In this document: positions 19,167 through 26,395 of the stretch, in pieces
Numbering within the stretch: the stretch's first letter is position 1
Layout: the number at the start of each line of letters is the position of its first letter
Assembly (NCBI RefSeq): GCF_030718085.1
Contig: NZ_JAVAJF010000001.1
Location: 1,674,001-1,738,000, forward strand
Source of the DNA: Marinobacter sp. MDS2
Lineage (GTDB): Bacteria; Pseudomonadota; Gammaproteobacteria; Pseudomonadales; Oleiphilaceae
DNA: 64,000 nucleotides
Direction: 5' to 3'
The notes under the pieces: model-generated
The model's input: the letters and a program-made list of their open reading frames with translations, nothing else
Databases searched by the model: none
Told to the model about the DNA's origin: nothing
Made by a program: the position numbers and the translations under genes

Positions 19167-20902
19167 GTGTACCGTTCCTGATTCTCTGTATTCACCACTT
19201 CCAACTGGTGAAAGGCGTTAATGCTGGCGTAGAGCGCAAAGAACTGGCTCAACACCGTGCCAAACAGGTACAGATCGCCTTCACTGGCGAAATTCTGTTG
19301 GTCGAGTTTTAGCACTGACCGGATACCCCGCACCGGCAAACCACGCACCATCCGGTCAACCGGTTGCGTACTGATGTCGCTGATGCCCGCCAACCGCTTC
19401 TGAGATACCCGCTCGGCTTGGCGATCTACCAACGCCCGAAAGTCATACACCCGGAGCACAGTGCGCAAGGCATCCACATCGAGCATCGACAGGTAGTTCA
19501 GGGACAGGTTGGAAATCAGCGTCCATAACAAGCTGCCATCCAGTGTGGGTCGCAGGGTGGCGGTGGGCCGGGTAATGTTGCTGAACGAAGCGAAGGCCGG
19601 TGTGGTTTCTGTGGCCATGCATATCTCACCCACCGCCAGCTGTTGCGGCAGTTGCCGGTTGGTGCAGGTGAGCGTTAACGAAACCGCTTCCTGCCGATTC
19701 AGGCAGTCGGATTCGTCGGCGCGCACGAAGGAGATGTAATGATCAAAGCCATCACCCCGAACGCTTTCGCGGGTGCGCACGCGGTAATACAACGCGGTGC
19801 GGCCACGGTCCCGCTCCACTTCGTGCTGAAAACTCTCAAACGCTGTGTATAAACGGGGTTCGCCCCGGCCCGAACGACCTTCCAGCCAGCCTTCAACCTG
19901 TTCAATGCTGAACACTTCGTAGTGCTCGGGGCAGCGGCTGGACGGCGAAATTCGGTACTCGGTTTCACGACCGTTCAGATCCACCGGTTCGCCTTCGTGG
20001 CTAAACAGGTTCACCGCTGGCGTGCAGTACAGCTGCAGGGAATCCCGGGTGACTCGGGTGTCCGGCGGCAAGATGCGGCTGAAGTGGAAGCGCAGGCTGA
20101 TCTCGTCTGCCTGAACTCCGGGCAGGCGTTGCTTCAGTCCGGTGACATCGATAAACCGGAAGGCTTCGGGAAAACTCAGGTACTCCTGAATAATCCGGTA
20201 GCCGGAGTAGGCATTTTTCGGGTACGGCAGTATGGCTTCATCGGCAGCAAAGCCCACCGGCTTGAGCAACGATGTGGGCAGGCTGTATACGCTGTCGCCC
20301 ACCACCAATTCCATGCGGCTGAGATAGTGATTTAGCCAAAGGTACAGGGTTTCCGCGGTGTGGTTGTCGCCGCCCAGATAGAAGCGCAGGCTTTCCATGC
20401 CCAGTTGGTTCAACGGCTGGTCGGTGTGCAGGGCCAGATCGACCGACACTGAAGAGACTTCACGAGAGTGCTCGGCGTGGGCTTCTGCGACGCTGACAGG
20501 AAAGATATCCACAGCTCGGCAAGTACGGAACCGGCACTGGGTTTGGCGGGTGCTTTCACCCACGGGCCGGCTTTTGATTTCGGTATGGCGCTCTACCCGC
20601 TGGCGTTCGCTGATCGCGTGCAACTGGGGGTCGAAGCGCATGATGGTGCAGCTGGGCACGGGGCGCAGGTAGTTGGGCCAGAGCATGTTGAGCAATGAGT
20701 GCGTCAGCTCCGGGAATTGGTCTTCCACTTTTTCGCGCAGCTTGCCGGTCAGGAAGGCAAAGCCTTCCAGAAGGCGCTCTACGTCTGGGTCGGTGCTTTG
20801 TTCGGATAGAAATCGGGTGAGCTGCGGGTGTGCGTCGGCAAATTCCCTGCCTTGCAACCGCAAAAAGCTCAACTCATCCCTGTAGAACCTATTTAACTTC
20901 AT
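19130..20902 (-). CDS. tssF: T6SS baseplate protein TssF (ImpG/VasA)
   Basis: The 590-residue product starts MKLNRFYRDELSFLRLQGRE and continues with FADAHPQLTRFLSEQSTDPDVERLLEGFAFL, the canonical TssF opening. This places the start at 20902. A longer frame reaching 21004 would read into repeat copy B and is rejected. The centre contains FHFSRILPPDTRVTRDSLQL and NLFSHEGEPV, typical of the family. The gene overlaps tssG by 37 bp. The 344-bp gap to tssE upstream is unusually large for this locus and is filled by repeats. Confidence 0.95.
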   Translation of the reverse strand: MKLNRFYRDELSFLRLQGREFADAHPQLTRFLSEQSTDPDVERLLEGFAFLTGKLREKVEDQFPELTHSLLNMLWPNYLRPVPSCTIMRFDPQLHAISERQRVERHTEIKSRPVGESTRQTQCRFRTCRAVDIFPVSVAEAHAEHSREVSSVSVDLALHTDQPLNQLGMESLRFYLGGDNHTAETLYLWLNHYLSRMELVVGDSVYSLPTSLLKPVGFAADEAILPYPKNAYSGYRIIQEYLSFPEAFRFIDVTGLKQRLPGVQADEISLRFHFSRILPPDTRVTRDSLQLYCTPAVNLFSHEGEPVDLNGRETEYRISPSSRCPEHYEVFSIEQVEGWLEGRSGRGEPRLYTAFESFQHEVERDRGRTALYYRVRTRESVRGDGFDHYISFVRADESDCLNRQEAVSLTLTCTNRQLPQQLAVGEICMATETTPAFASFSNITRPTATLRPTLDGSLLWTLISNLSLNYLSMLDVDALRTVLRVYDFRALVDRQAERVSQKRLAGISDISTQPVDRMVRGLPVRGIRSVLKLDQQNFASEGDLYLFGTVLSQFFALYASINAFHQLEVVNTENQERYTWTLQQGQQPLM

Positions 20903-20941
20903 GTTACTGCACCTTGACTGCTCGGTCTCACTCCGAGCCAA

Positions 20942-21042
20942 GATGAGGGTAGTCTTTCCAAAAGACGCTTCTGGCCCATCCATGGGACGCTTGAGCTTCG
21001 CCATCCATGGCTCCGCACACTTTTGGAAAGACTACCCTCATC
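20942..21042. repeat. Palindromic intergenic element, copy B
   Basis: Perfect 23-nt arms (20942-20964 and 21020-21042) enclose a 55-nt loop. The inner arm ends in CTTTCCAAAA and its complement, and the loop carries CGCCATCCATGGCTCCGCA. The outer arm (GAGGGTAGT) differs from copies A and C yet pairs perfectly with its partner. It lies between tssE and tssF, in the same orientation as copy A. Confidence 0.9.
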
Positions 21043-21100
21043 CTGACTCTCATACCTACCTTCAAAAACTTCGGCCGCATTCCACTCAGGTTTGCAGGAG

Positions 21101-21184
21101 GGGATGGGGATGCTTTTCTGGCGGGAAAAAAGATGTCTGAGCGAAGCGAGTTATTTTTTCCCAGAAGAAAAGTATCGCCATCCC
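21101..21184. repeat. Imperfect inverted repeat with GAGCGAAGCGAG loop
   Basis: Arms of 31 nt (21101-21131 and 21154-21184) match at about 26 positions. They contain GGGAAAAAA and TTTTTTCCC next to a 22-nt loop with GAGCGAAGCGAG. It is a separate design from copy B, which lies 58 nt away. It could form a long hairpin in either transcript. No open reading frame of note is present in 20903-21246. Confidence 0.7.
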
Positions 21185-21246
21185 TTCAGGCTCCGAGCGA
21201 GGAGCAGAAGCCCCTCACTCTCTTCCCTGCCTTCAACTACTAAGTT

Positions 21247-21684
21247 TCAAACAACCCGGTAGTATCGTTTTTCATCCAACACCAGATCGATCGTGGTCCT
21301 GTCATCACTTCCCGTGACGCTGAGATAAACCGTGACCTGAAACTTCAACTGCAACGGGTTCGGGCCCGGCGGCAACGCCATCACGTCCACCCGCTTCACT
21401 CTGGGCTCAAACTTCTCGATACACTGACGGATCGCACCGCGAATCTGGATACTCAGGTCGTGAGTACCCAAAGTGGCGTCGTTGAAATCCAGCAAGCCCA
21501 GGTCCGGTACGCTTGCGCTGTTGCCCGGATGGGCGTTCAGCAAACGCACCAAATGGCGCTTGATGGATTCCACCACATGGGTCACTTCACCCATGCCTTG
21601 CCCTGCGGGGGCCGCAGCCTGCTCGAGTCGTTCGAACAGGCTGCCGGTGTTGCGAACGCCGTCAGTTGCCGTGTCGCCGAACAC
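21247..21684 (-). CDS. tssE: T6SS baseplate protein TssE (gp25-like)
   Basis: The 145-residue protein resembles phage gp25: SLFERLEQA near the N-terminus, VVESIKRHLVRLLNAHPGNSASVPDLGLLDF in the middle, and a C-terminal FQVTVYLSVTGSD strand. TssE initiates sheath polymerisation on the baseplate. Translation starts at a GTG 3 nt past the tssC stop, with AAGGA embedded in the tssC end. After tssE comes a 344-bp gap with repeats before tssF. Confidence 0.93.
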   Translation of the reverse strand: MFGDTATDGVRNTGSLFERLEQAAAPAGQGMGEVTHVVESIKRHLVRLLNAHPGNSASVPDLGLLDFNDATLGTHDLSIQIRGAIRQCIEKFEPRVKRVDVMALPPGPNPLQLKFQVTVYLSVTGSDDRTTIDLVLDEKRYYRVV

Positions 21685-21687
21685 GGA

Positions 21688-23169
21688 TTAATCCTTATCC
21701 AGTCGACCAACCAGCGAGAGCTCGAAGTTCGCACCCATGTACTTGAAGTGCGGGCGAACCGCCAGCGAGATCTGGTACCAGCCCGGATCGCCTTCAACAT
21801 CCGACACCACAACCTGCGCGGCGCGCAGTGGGCGACGGCTGCGAACTTCCGCCGGAGGATTCTCCTGATCGGCCACGTACTGACGAATCCAGGTGTTCAG
21901 CTCACGCTCCAGATCCTGGCGTTCTTTCCAGGAGCCGATCTGCTCACGTTGCAGCACTTTGATGTAGTGAGCCAGCCGGTTCACGATCATCATGTAAGGC
22001 AGCTGGGTGCCCAACTTGTAGTTGGTTTCCGCTTCTTTGCCTTCTTTGGTGTTCGGGAACTGCTTGGGCTTTTGCACCGAGTTGGCCGAGAAGAACGCGG
22101 CGTTGTCGCTGCCCTTGCGCATGGTCAGGGCGATGAAGCCCTCTTCCGCCAGTTCGTATTCACGACGGTCAGTGATCAACACTTCGGTCGGGATTTTGGC
22201 TTCCAGCTGACCGAACGACTCGAAGGTGTGCACCGGCAGGTCGTCCACCGCGCCGCCGCTTTGCGGACCGATGATATTCGGGCACCAGCGGTATTTGGCG
22301 AAGCTGTCGGTCAAACGTGTACCTAACAAGTAGGCAGTATTGCCCCACAGGTAGTGTTCGTGATCGCCGGACACGTTTTCTTTGTAATTAAAGCTGCGCA
22401 CCGGGTTTTCCGTGGGGTCATAGGGTGTGCGCAACAGGAAGCGCGGCGCGGTCAGGCCCAAGTAGCGAGCGTCTTCGGATTCGCGCAGAGAACGCCATTT
22501 GGCGTATTTCGGGCCTTCAAAAACAGCGCTCAGTTCCTTGATGGCCGGCAGTTCCTGGTAGCTGTCGACACCAAAGAACGACGGTGCAACGGAAGACAGG
22601 AAGGGTGCGTGAGCCATAGCGCCTACGGACGACACATACTGCAGCAGCTTCATATCGGGCGTAGAAGGGCTGAAGGCGTAGTTACCCACAATGGCACCGA
22701 CAGGTTCACCACCAAACTGGCCGTATTCCGCCGAGTATACGTGCTGATAAAAACCGGTCTGGGTCACGTCTGGCGCAAATTCGAAGTCTTCCAGCAGTTC
22801 CTGTTTGGTGGCGTGCAGGATATCGACTTTGATGTTTTCGCGGAATTCAGTGCGATCAACCATCAGCTTCAGGCCGCGCCAGGACGACTCCAATTCTTGC
22901 AGTTTGGGGGCGTGCAGAACTTCGTCCATCTGCGCGCTGATCTTGCGGTCCAGCTCTACCACCATCTGGTCTACCAGAGCCTTATTAACCGGTTGGCCTT
23001 TTTCGTCGCTTTTTAGCAGGTTGGCAATAAATGTTGCGACACCTTTGCGCGCGACATCGTAACCTTCGTCAGCCGGCGCCATGCGGCTATTGGCCATAAC
23101 CTGATCAAGCAGAGAGCCTTCTGCCACGGATTCGGAGGCAGCAGATTGCTGCACAGCAGTATCAGACAT
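21688..23169 (-). CDS. tssC: T6SS contractile sheath large subunit TssC
   Basis: The 493-residue protein contains the DUF877/EvpB features: AQMDEVLHAPKLQELESSWRGLKLMVDR near 90-125, and FGGEPVGAIVGNYAFSPSTPD near 170. The C-terminal half has RLAHYIKVLQREQIGSWK and QYVADQENPPAEVRSRRPLRAAQVVV. TssC co-assembles with TssB into the sheath recycled by ClpV. It lies 63 nt after tssB and 3 nt before tssE. Confidence 0.97.
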   Translation of the reverse strand: MSDTAVQQSAASESVAEGSLLDQVMANSRMAPADEGYDVARKGVATFIANLLKSDEKGQPVNKALVDQMVVELDRKISAQMDEVLHAPKLQELESSWRGLKLMVDRTEFRENIKVDILHATKQELLEDFEFAPDVTQTGFYQHVYSAEYGQFGGEPVGAIVGNYAFSPSTPDMKLLQYVSSVGAMAHAPFLSSVAPSFFGVDSYQELPAIKELSAVFEGPKYAKWRSLRESEDARYLGLTAPRFLLRTPYDPTENPVRSFNYKENVSGDHEHYLWGNTAYLLGTRLTDSFAKYRWCPNIIGPQSGGAVDDLPVHTFESFGQLEAKIPTEVLITDRREYELAEEGFIALTMRKGSDNAAFFSANSVQKPKQFPNTKEGKEAETNYKLGTQLPYMMIVNRLAHYIKVLQREQIGSWKERQDLERELNTWIRQYVADQENPPAEVRSRRPLRAAQVVVSDVEGDPGWYQISLAVRPHFKYMGANFELSLVGRLDKD

Positions 23170-23232
23170 ACCACATCCCTTCAGTACGTAATTGATAATT
23201 GGTGTTGGGTGTAACCGGTTTCGGAAACGTGC

Positions 23233-23730
23233 TTATGCGTCGTTTTCGGTCGCCAGTTCCAGTTCCGCCAGCAGCGATTCCCGTGCGCGTTCGTCATCCA
23301 GCAGCTCTTGGAGCTTGGTGCGGAATGAGGGCACATTGCCGAGCGGACCTTTAAGAGCAACAAGCGCTTCGCGCAGTTCGATCAGCTTTTTCAGCTCGGG
23401 AACCTGGCGGGCGATACTGTCAGGCGAAAAGTCTTCCAGACTTTCAATTCGCAGATTGATCGGCAGATCATCAGCGCCTTCTTCGAGCTTATTGGATACG
23501 GAGGTCGATAGAGTAAGACCAGCTTCCTTCATCACAGAACGGAAGTTGTTCTTATCCACAGAAATGGCCTTGCGGTCTTCAATGGGGGTTTCTTCAGCAT
23601 GGCCCTTGAAATCGCCAACCACAAACATTTTTAGCGGCAGTTCAGTTTCAGCCTGCTGATCGCCGGTGGCGGGGACATACTTGATATTAATGCGCTCTTT
23701 CGGCGCGACAGAACCATCTTTGCCAGACAT
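23233..23730 (-). CDS. tssB: T6SS contractile sheath small subunit TssB
   Basis: The 165-residue protein begins MSGKDGSVAPKERINIKYVP and shows LPLKMFVVGDFKGHAEETPIEDRKAISVDKNNF, the TssB signature. The ATG at 23730 has GGGAG about 9 nt upstream; a longer frame from 23769 has no such support. TssB is the small sheath subunit. It is the first gene of the T6SS run, so the operon promoter should lie in 23731-24001, shared with the divergent acyl-CoA-binding gene. Confidence 0.96.
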   Translation of the reverse strand: MSGKDGSVAPKERINIKYVPATGDQQAETELPLKMFVVGDFKGHAEETPIEDRKAISVDKNNFRSVMKEAGLTLSTSVSNKLEEGADDLPINLRIESLEDFSPDSIARQVPELKKLIELREALVALKGPLGNVPSFRTKLQELLDDERARESLLAELELATENDA

Positions 23731-23899
23731 GACGTGCTCCCTGTGCAATTCATTTGCAACGTATTTCATTCCCTTGTGTCTGCCATCCTAGCAAACAACA
23801 GGCGAGACTCTACACCGGTGATCGGGCCAGCTCAATAAGCCTTTGGCCACAATTGGCTCAAAATGAGGACTCGGGCAAACTTTTGCCAGATTGCCGTAA

Positions 23900-23911
23900 T
23901 GCCACGTGGCA
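23900..23911. promoter_or_regulatory. Perfect 12-bp palindrome in the tssB / ACBP divergent region
   Basis: TGCCACGTGGCA is a perfect palindrome 170 nt upstream of tssB and 91 nt upstream of the acyl-CoA-binding gene. It is a possible operator. The regulator is unknown. A TATACT hexamer at 23949-23954 could be a -10 for the plus-strand gene, but no good -35 is seen. Confidence 0.35.
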
Positions 23912-24001
23912 CGCTGTTTTAGTCAATGACGGGCCTGGTGCTCAAAGCTATACTCCGGTGATCCTTATAGGAAACAATCATTCACACCAAGGACCACAAC
24001 G

Positions 24002-24262
24002 ATGAGTGACCTGAAAGCCAAGTTTGAAGAGTCAGTAAACTACATCCAGACTGCCGAAGGCGATTTCCAGCCGTCCAACGAACTCAAGCTGGAATTCTAT
24101 GCCCTGTACAAGCAAGCCACTGAAGGCGATGTCACCGGCAAGCGCCCCGGCATGATGGATTTCGTAGGCCGCGCCAAGTACGACGCGTGGGATAAACTGA
24201 AAGGCACTTCCAGCGAAGAAGCCATGCAGCAGTACATCGACAAGCTCGAATCGTTGAAGTAA
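24002..24262 (+). CDS. Acyl-CoA-binding protein (ACBP)
   Basis: The 86-residue protein is a full-length ACBP domain. It has LKAKFEESVNYIQTAEGDFQPSNELKLEFYALYKQATEGDV, KRPGMMDFVGRAKYDAW and EAMQQYIDKLESL, with the family's four-helix pattern and the lysine- and tyrosine-containing ligand-binding motif. It should bind medium- and long-chain acyl-CoA esters in the cytoplasm. AAGGA precedes the ATG. ACBP is best known from eukaryotes and is patchy in bacteria, including marine gammaproteobacteria. No lipid-metabolism gene lies adjacent; its neighbours are tssB (divergent) and an orphan integrase-like fragment. Confidence 0.92.
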   Translation: MSDLKAKFEESVNYIQTAEGDFQPSNELKLEFYALYKQATEGDVTGKRPGMMDFVGRAKYDAWDKLKGTSSEEAMQQYIDKLESLK

Positions 24263-24411
24263 AACGCTGCAATCGCGGCCGCTGGTCACTGCCGGCGGTT
24301 GCCCACTCTCTCTACAGCCCCCTCACTTCTGCTTCACCTTTGCGCCTTTCAAACGTTTGTCATATGATGCGCGCACCATAAGAACAACAAGTCATTCGGA
24401 AGATTTTACAC

Positions 24412-24723
24412 ATGGATATTACTGAAGCGCTGGAGCAGTCACGCCCCGGCTTGGTGAGCCTTGTTCAAGCTGCTATTCACAAACGCGAACTCAACCAGCG
24501 GGCAGAACAGACCTATCTGCACTGGATAAGCCGTTTCGTGCTGTTTCACGATTTAAAAGACCCCGGAACCCTGTCGGACGAAGATCAGGCGCGTTTTTTT
24601 GCGTATCTGAACGAACAACTGCGAGTGTCGCGGGCCCGGCTCAACCAAGCCAGGCAAGCTCTCGAGTTTTTCTTCGACGATGTGCTGAGCAAACCTGTGC
24701 AGCAAGACAGCGCCGCCGCATAG
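24412..24723 (+). CDS. Orphan integrase-type N-terminal (SAM-like core-binding) domain protein
   Basis: The 103-residue protein contains a phage-integrase SAM-like core-binding domain: RAEQTYLHWISRFVLFHDLKDPGTLSDEDQARFFAYL. LRVSRARLNQARQALEFFFDDVL follows, resembling the N-terminal DNA-contacting domain of integron-type tyrosine recombinases. It ends after this domain with a normal stop and short Gln/Ala tail, with no catalytic R-H-R-Y module downstream. It may be a decayed recombinase or a domesticated DNA-binding protein. A GGAAG lies upstream of its ATG. There are no att sites, repeats or other mobile genes beside it. Confidence 0.75.
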   Translation: MDITEALEQSRPGLVSLVQAAIHKRELNQRAEQTYLHWISRFVLFHDLKDPGTLSDEDQARFFAYLNEQLRVSRARLNQARQALEFFFDDVLSKPVQQDSAAA

Positions 24724-24733
24724 ACCGCGGCGG

Positions 24734-25204
24734 TTATGGCCGCTCTGTCATGTTCACATTAAGCGCGTCGTAAGTTCGGTTCTGGGGCGGGCGGATGACG
24801 TAGTTATTGCTGTGGGTCTGCCCCGGCACGACTTTCGGGTTGGCGAAACGGATGTCCACCGGAATTTCAGACCGGCCCAAATCGGTGCGTTCATCCCGGG
24901 GTTGCAGCGCCAGGGGATCAAGATAAAAGTCCGCGTCTTTACCTGACTGCACCGGTACACCCGCTGCAGGTGCCGCTAGCCCACCCTCAATAACCGTGTT
25001 CGCCAACACCTCTTCATCCATTGAACGAAAAGGGATTGTGTCGATGGTTGTGCGCTCTTCGTATTCGAAAACCGGCGCGTCGTTCCCGTTGGTAGCCGTC
25101 TGGCTAAACGCCGGTGACAGTCCGGCCCCCAACATAAAACCGATACAAGCTTTCCAAAGACCGTAGCCAGCCGTTTTTCCGGCAATGAGGTTTGCGGTAT
25201 TCAT
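24734..25204 (-). CDS. Putative secreted protein of unknown function
   Basis: The 156-residue protein starts with MNTANLIAGKTAGYGLWKAC and has a hydrophobic segment ending PAFSQ, which looks like a signal peptide. The mature part is acidic and Pro/Asn-rich, with EYEERTTIDTIPFRSMDEEV and NYVIRPPQNRTYDALNVNMTERP. I recognise no domain. The ATG at 25204 has AGGA about 10 nt upstream, so it is preferred over an ATG 27 nt further out. It converges with the orphan integrase-like gene, with 10 nt between stops. Its function is unknown. Confidence 0.7.
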   Translation of the reverse strand: MNTANLIAGKTAGYGLWKACIGFMLGAGLSPAFSQTATNGNDAPVFEYEERTTIDTIPFRSMDEEVLANTVIEGGLAAPAAGVPVQSGKDADFYLDPLALQPRDERTDLGRSEIPVDIRFANPKVVPGQTHSNNYVIRPPQNRTYDALNVNMTERP

Positions 25205-25310
25205 GACAATCATCCTGATCAGATCGTGCACCCATGGGGTGACAATTTTTGATCAGTGTATCGCCTAAATTGACGAATCGCTCACCGATTAGACGATTCT
25301 GTGACAGCTC

Positions 25311-25823
25311 TCACTTACCGGGCGTATCAGCGTTATATCGAATGGCAGTAATAACAACGTTTTTCCAACCTTCCGGTGTTTTTACCGACACGTCGTCATC
25401 CAGGTGCTTGCCTATCAACGCTCGCGCCAACGGTGCGTTGATGCTCAGGTATCCCTTGGTCAGATCAAACTCGTCGGCCCCCACCAAACGATAGGTTTGT
25501 TCTTCGCCGTCTTCATCCTCGACGGTTACCCAAGCGCCAAAATACACGCGGCTTTGGTCGTCCGGAAGCCGATCGACTACGGTCAGCTCGTCCAGCCTTT
25601 TGCTGAGAAAACGAACCCGTCGGTCAATCTCACGCAGTTGTTTTTTGCCGTAGATGTACTCCGCATTTTCTGAACGATCGCCCTGTGCGGCGGCTTCGCG
25701 CACCGCTTGGGTTACTTCAGGCCGCTTGATCTTCCACAGGTATTGCAGCTCTTCGCGCAGCGCTTGCTCGCCGTCCGGAGTAATGTAGCGGGGCGGATGT
25801 GCGGGTGATGTGGCTTTAACCAT
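25311..25823 (-). CDS. greB: Transcription elongation factor GreB
   Basis: The 170-residue protein has the Gre coiled-coil N-terminal domain (YITPDGEQALREELQYLWKIKRPEVTQAVREAAAQGDRSENAEYIYGKKQLREIDRRVRFLSKRL) and the C-terminal FKBP-like GreA/B domain (VTVEDEDGEEQTYRLVGADE, then SINAPLARALIGK). GreB rescues backtracked RNA polymerase by stimulating transcript cleavage. Inserted basic residues support GreB over GreA. A strong intrinsic terminator 38 nt upstream of the start (25862-25885) means greB is probably expressed through a leader or from a promoter below it. Confidence 0.95.
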   Translation of the reverse strand: MVKATSPAHPPRYITPDGEQALREELQYLWKIKRPEVTQAVREAAAQGDRSENAEYIYGKKQLREIDRRVRFLSKRLDELTVVDRLPDDQSRVYFGAWVTVEDEDGEEQTYRLVGADEFDLTKGYLSINAPLARALIGKHLDDDVSVKTPEGWKNVVITAIRYNADTPGK

Positions 25824-25861
25824 AATGCTATGCGCTCAACCTGACTGAAAAAGTGGGGCAT

Positions 25862-25885
25862 AAAAAAACCCCGTGGATCACGGGG
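25862..25885 (-). terminator. Strong intrinsic terminator in the greB leader
   Basis: On the minus strand CCCCGTG-ATC-CACGGGG is followed by seven T residues, 38 nt before the greB start. No minus-strand protein gene ends here, so it terminates a leader or small RNA made toward greB. Confidence 0.85.
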
Positions 25886-25940
25886 TATAAGGCTAGCGCT
25901 GTGCTGGAGGAAGAAGCAACCTTAATGGGCCGGCTTCTTC
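25862..25940 (-). promoter_or_regulatory. Structured greB leader / possible terminated small RNA
   Basis: Reading toward greB, GAAGAAGC and GCTTCTTC (25933-25940 and 25910-25917) form an 8-bp stem. The intrinsic terminator follows. No protein ends here. The layout resembles a terminated leader like that known upstream of E. coli greA; this comparison is an inference. The upstream boundary is unknown. Confidence 0.5.
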
Positions 25941-26111
25941 GTCTACATTGTCTATTATGCAGACTGACCATTACCCCTCAGTGGCCACCGCATTACCTTT
26001 TGGAAAGAGCAGAAGGGCCACCGCTCAACGGCAAATTAGGTTGCACACTCTAGACACTATCGCTAATTTCGCCCCCACTACCCCTTACTCACCATTTTGT
26101 GGAGACACACC

Positions 26112-26393
26112 ATGAACACTCAAAAGATTCTGAATCTGGCGCTGGAAGGCGTTGATAGCCTCGGTTTCAAACTGGAAGAACTGGGCATCACCAACAAGGT
26201 CAATCGCCACAACATCGCGGCCTTTATGATGGCTGAACAAAAGCATCTGGAAGGAGAGTGGGACAGCCTGCAGGTGAAAGTGGACCACCGCCGTGCCCAG
26301 TTCGACGCACTGACCAAGCAAGTTGAAGCACGTGCTGAAGCAATTTTCAGCCCGTTAATGGCGCAAGTAAATCGTTTCCGCGCCAGCCACTGA
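26112..26393 (+). CDS. Small predicted coiled-coil protein, unknown function
   Basis: The 93-residue protein is almost all charged or amphipathic helix: LGFKLEELGITNKVNRHNIAAFMMAEQKHLEGEWDSLQVKVDHRRAQFDALTKQVEARAEAIFSPLMAQVNRF. No signal or membrane segment is seen. It has a superficial likeness to phasin-type or filament-stabilising helical proteins, but no family was recognised. Start ATG 26112 follows GTGGAG by about 8 nt. It lies divergent from greB (289 bp apart) and converges with the sensor kinase gene, with a 2-nt gap. Confidence 0.75.
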   Translation: MNTQKILNLALEGVDSLGFKLEELGITNKVNRHNIAAFMMAEQKHLEGEWDSLQVKVDHRRAQFDALTKQVEARAEAIFSPLMAQVNRFRASH

Positions 26394-26395
26394 GT

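Noticed and set aside
21460..22326. Plus-strand open frame opposite tssC and tssE
   Set aside because: Shadow of well-supported T6SS genes, no recognisable domain.
23907..23922. Possible sigma-54 site TGGCACG-N4-TTTAG
   Set aside because: The -12 region lacks the required GC and it faces away from tssB.
25998..26007. Isolated TTTTGGAAAG resembling the palindrome core
   Set aside because: No matching arm or loop nearby, so it is not a fourth copy.
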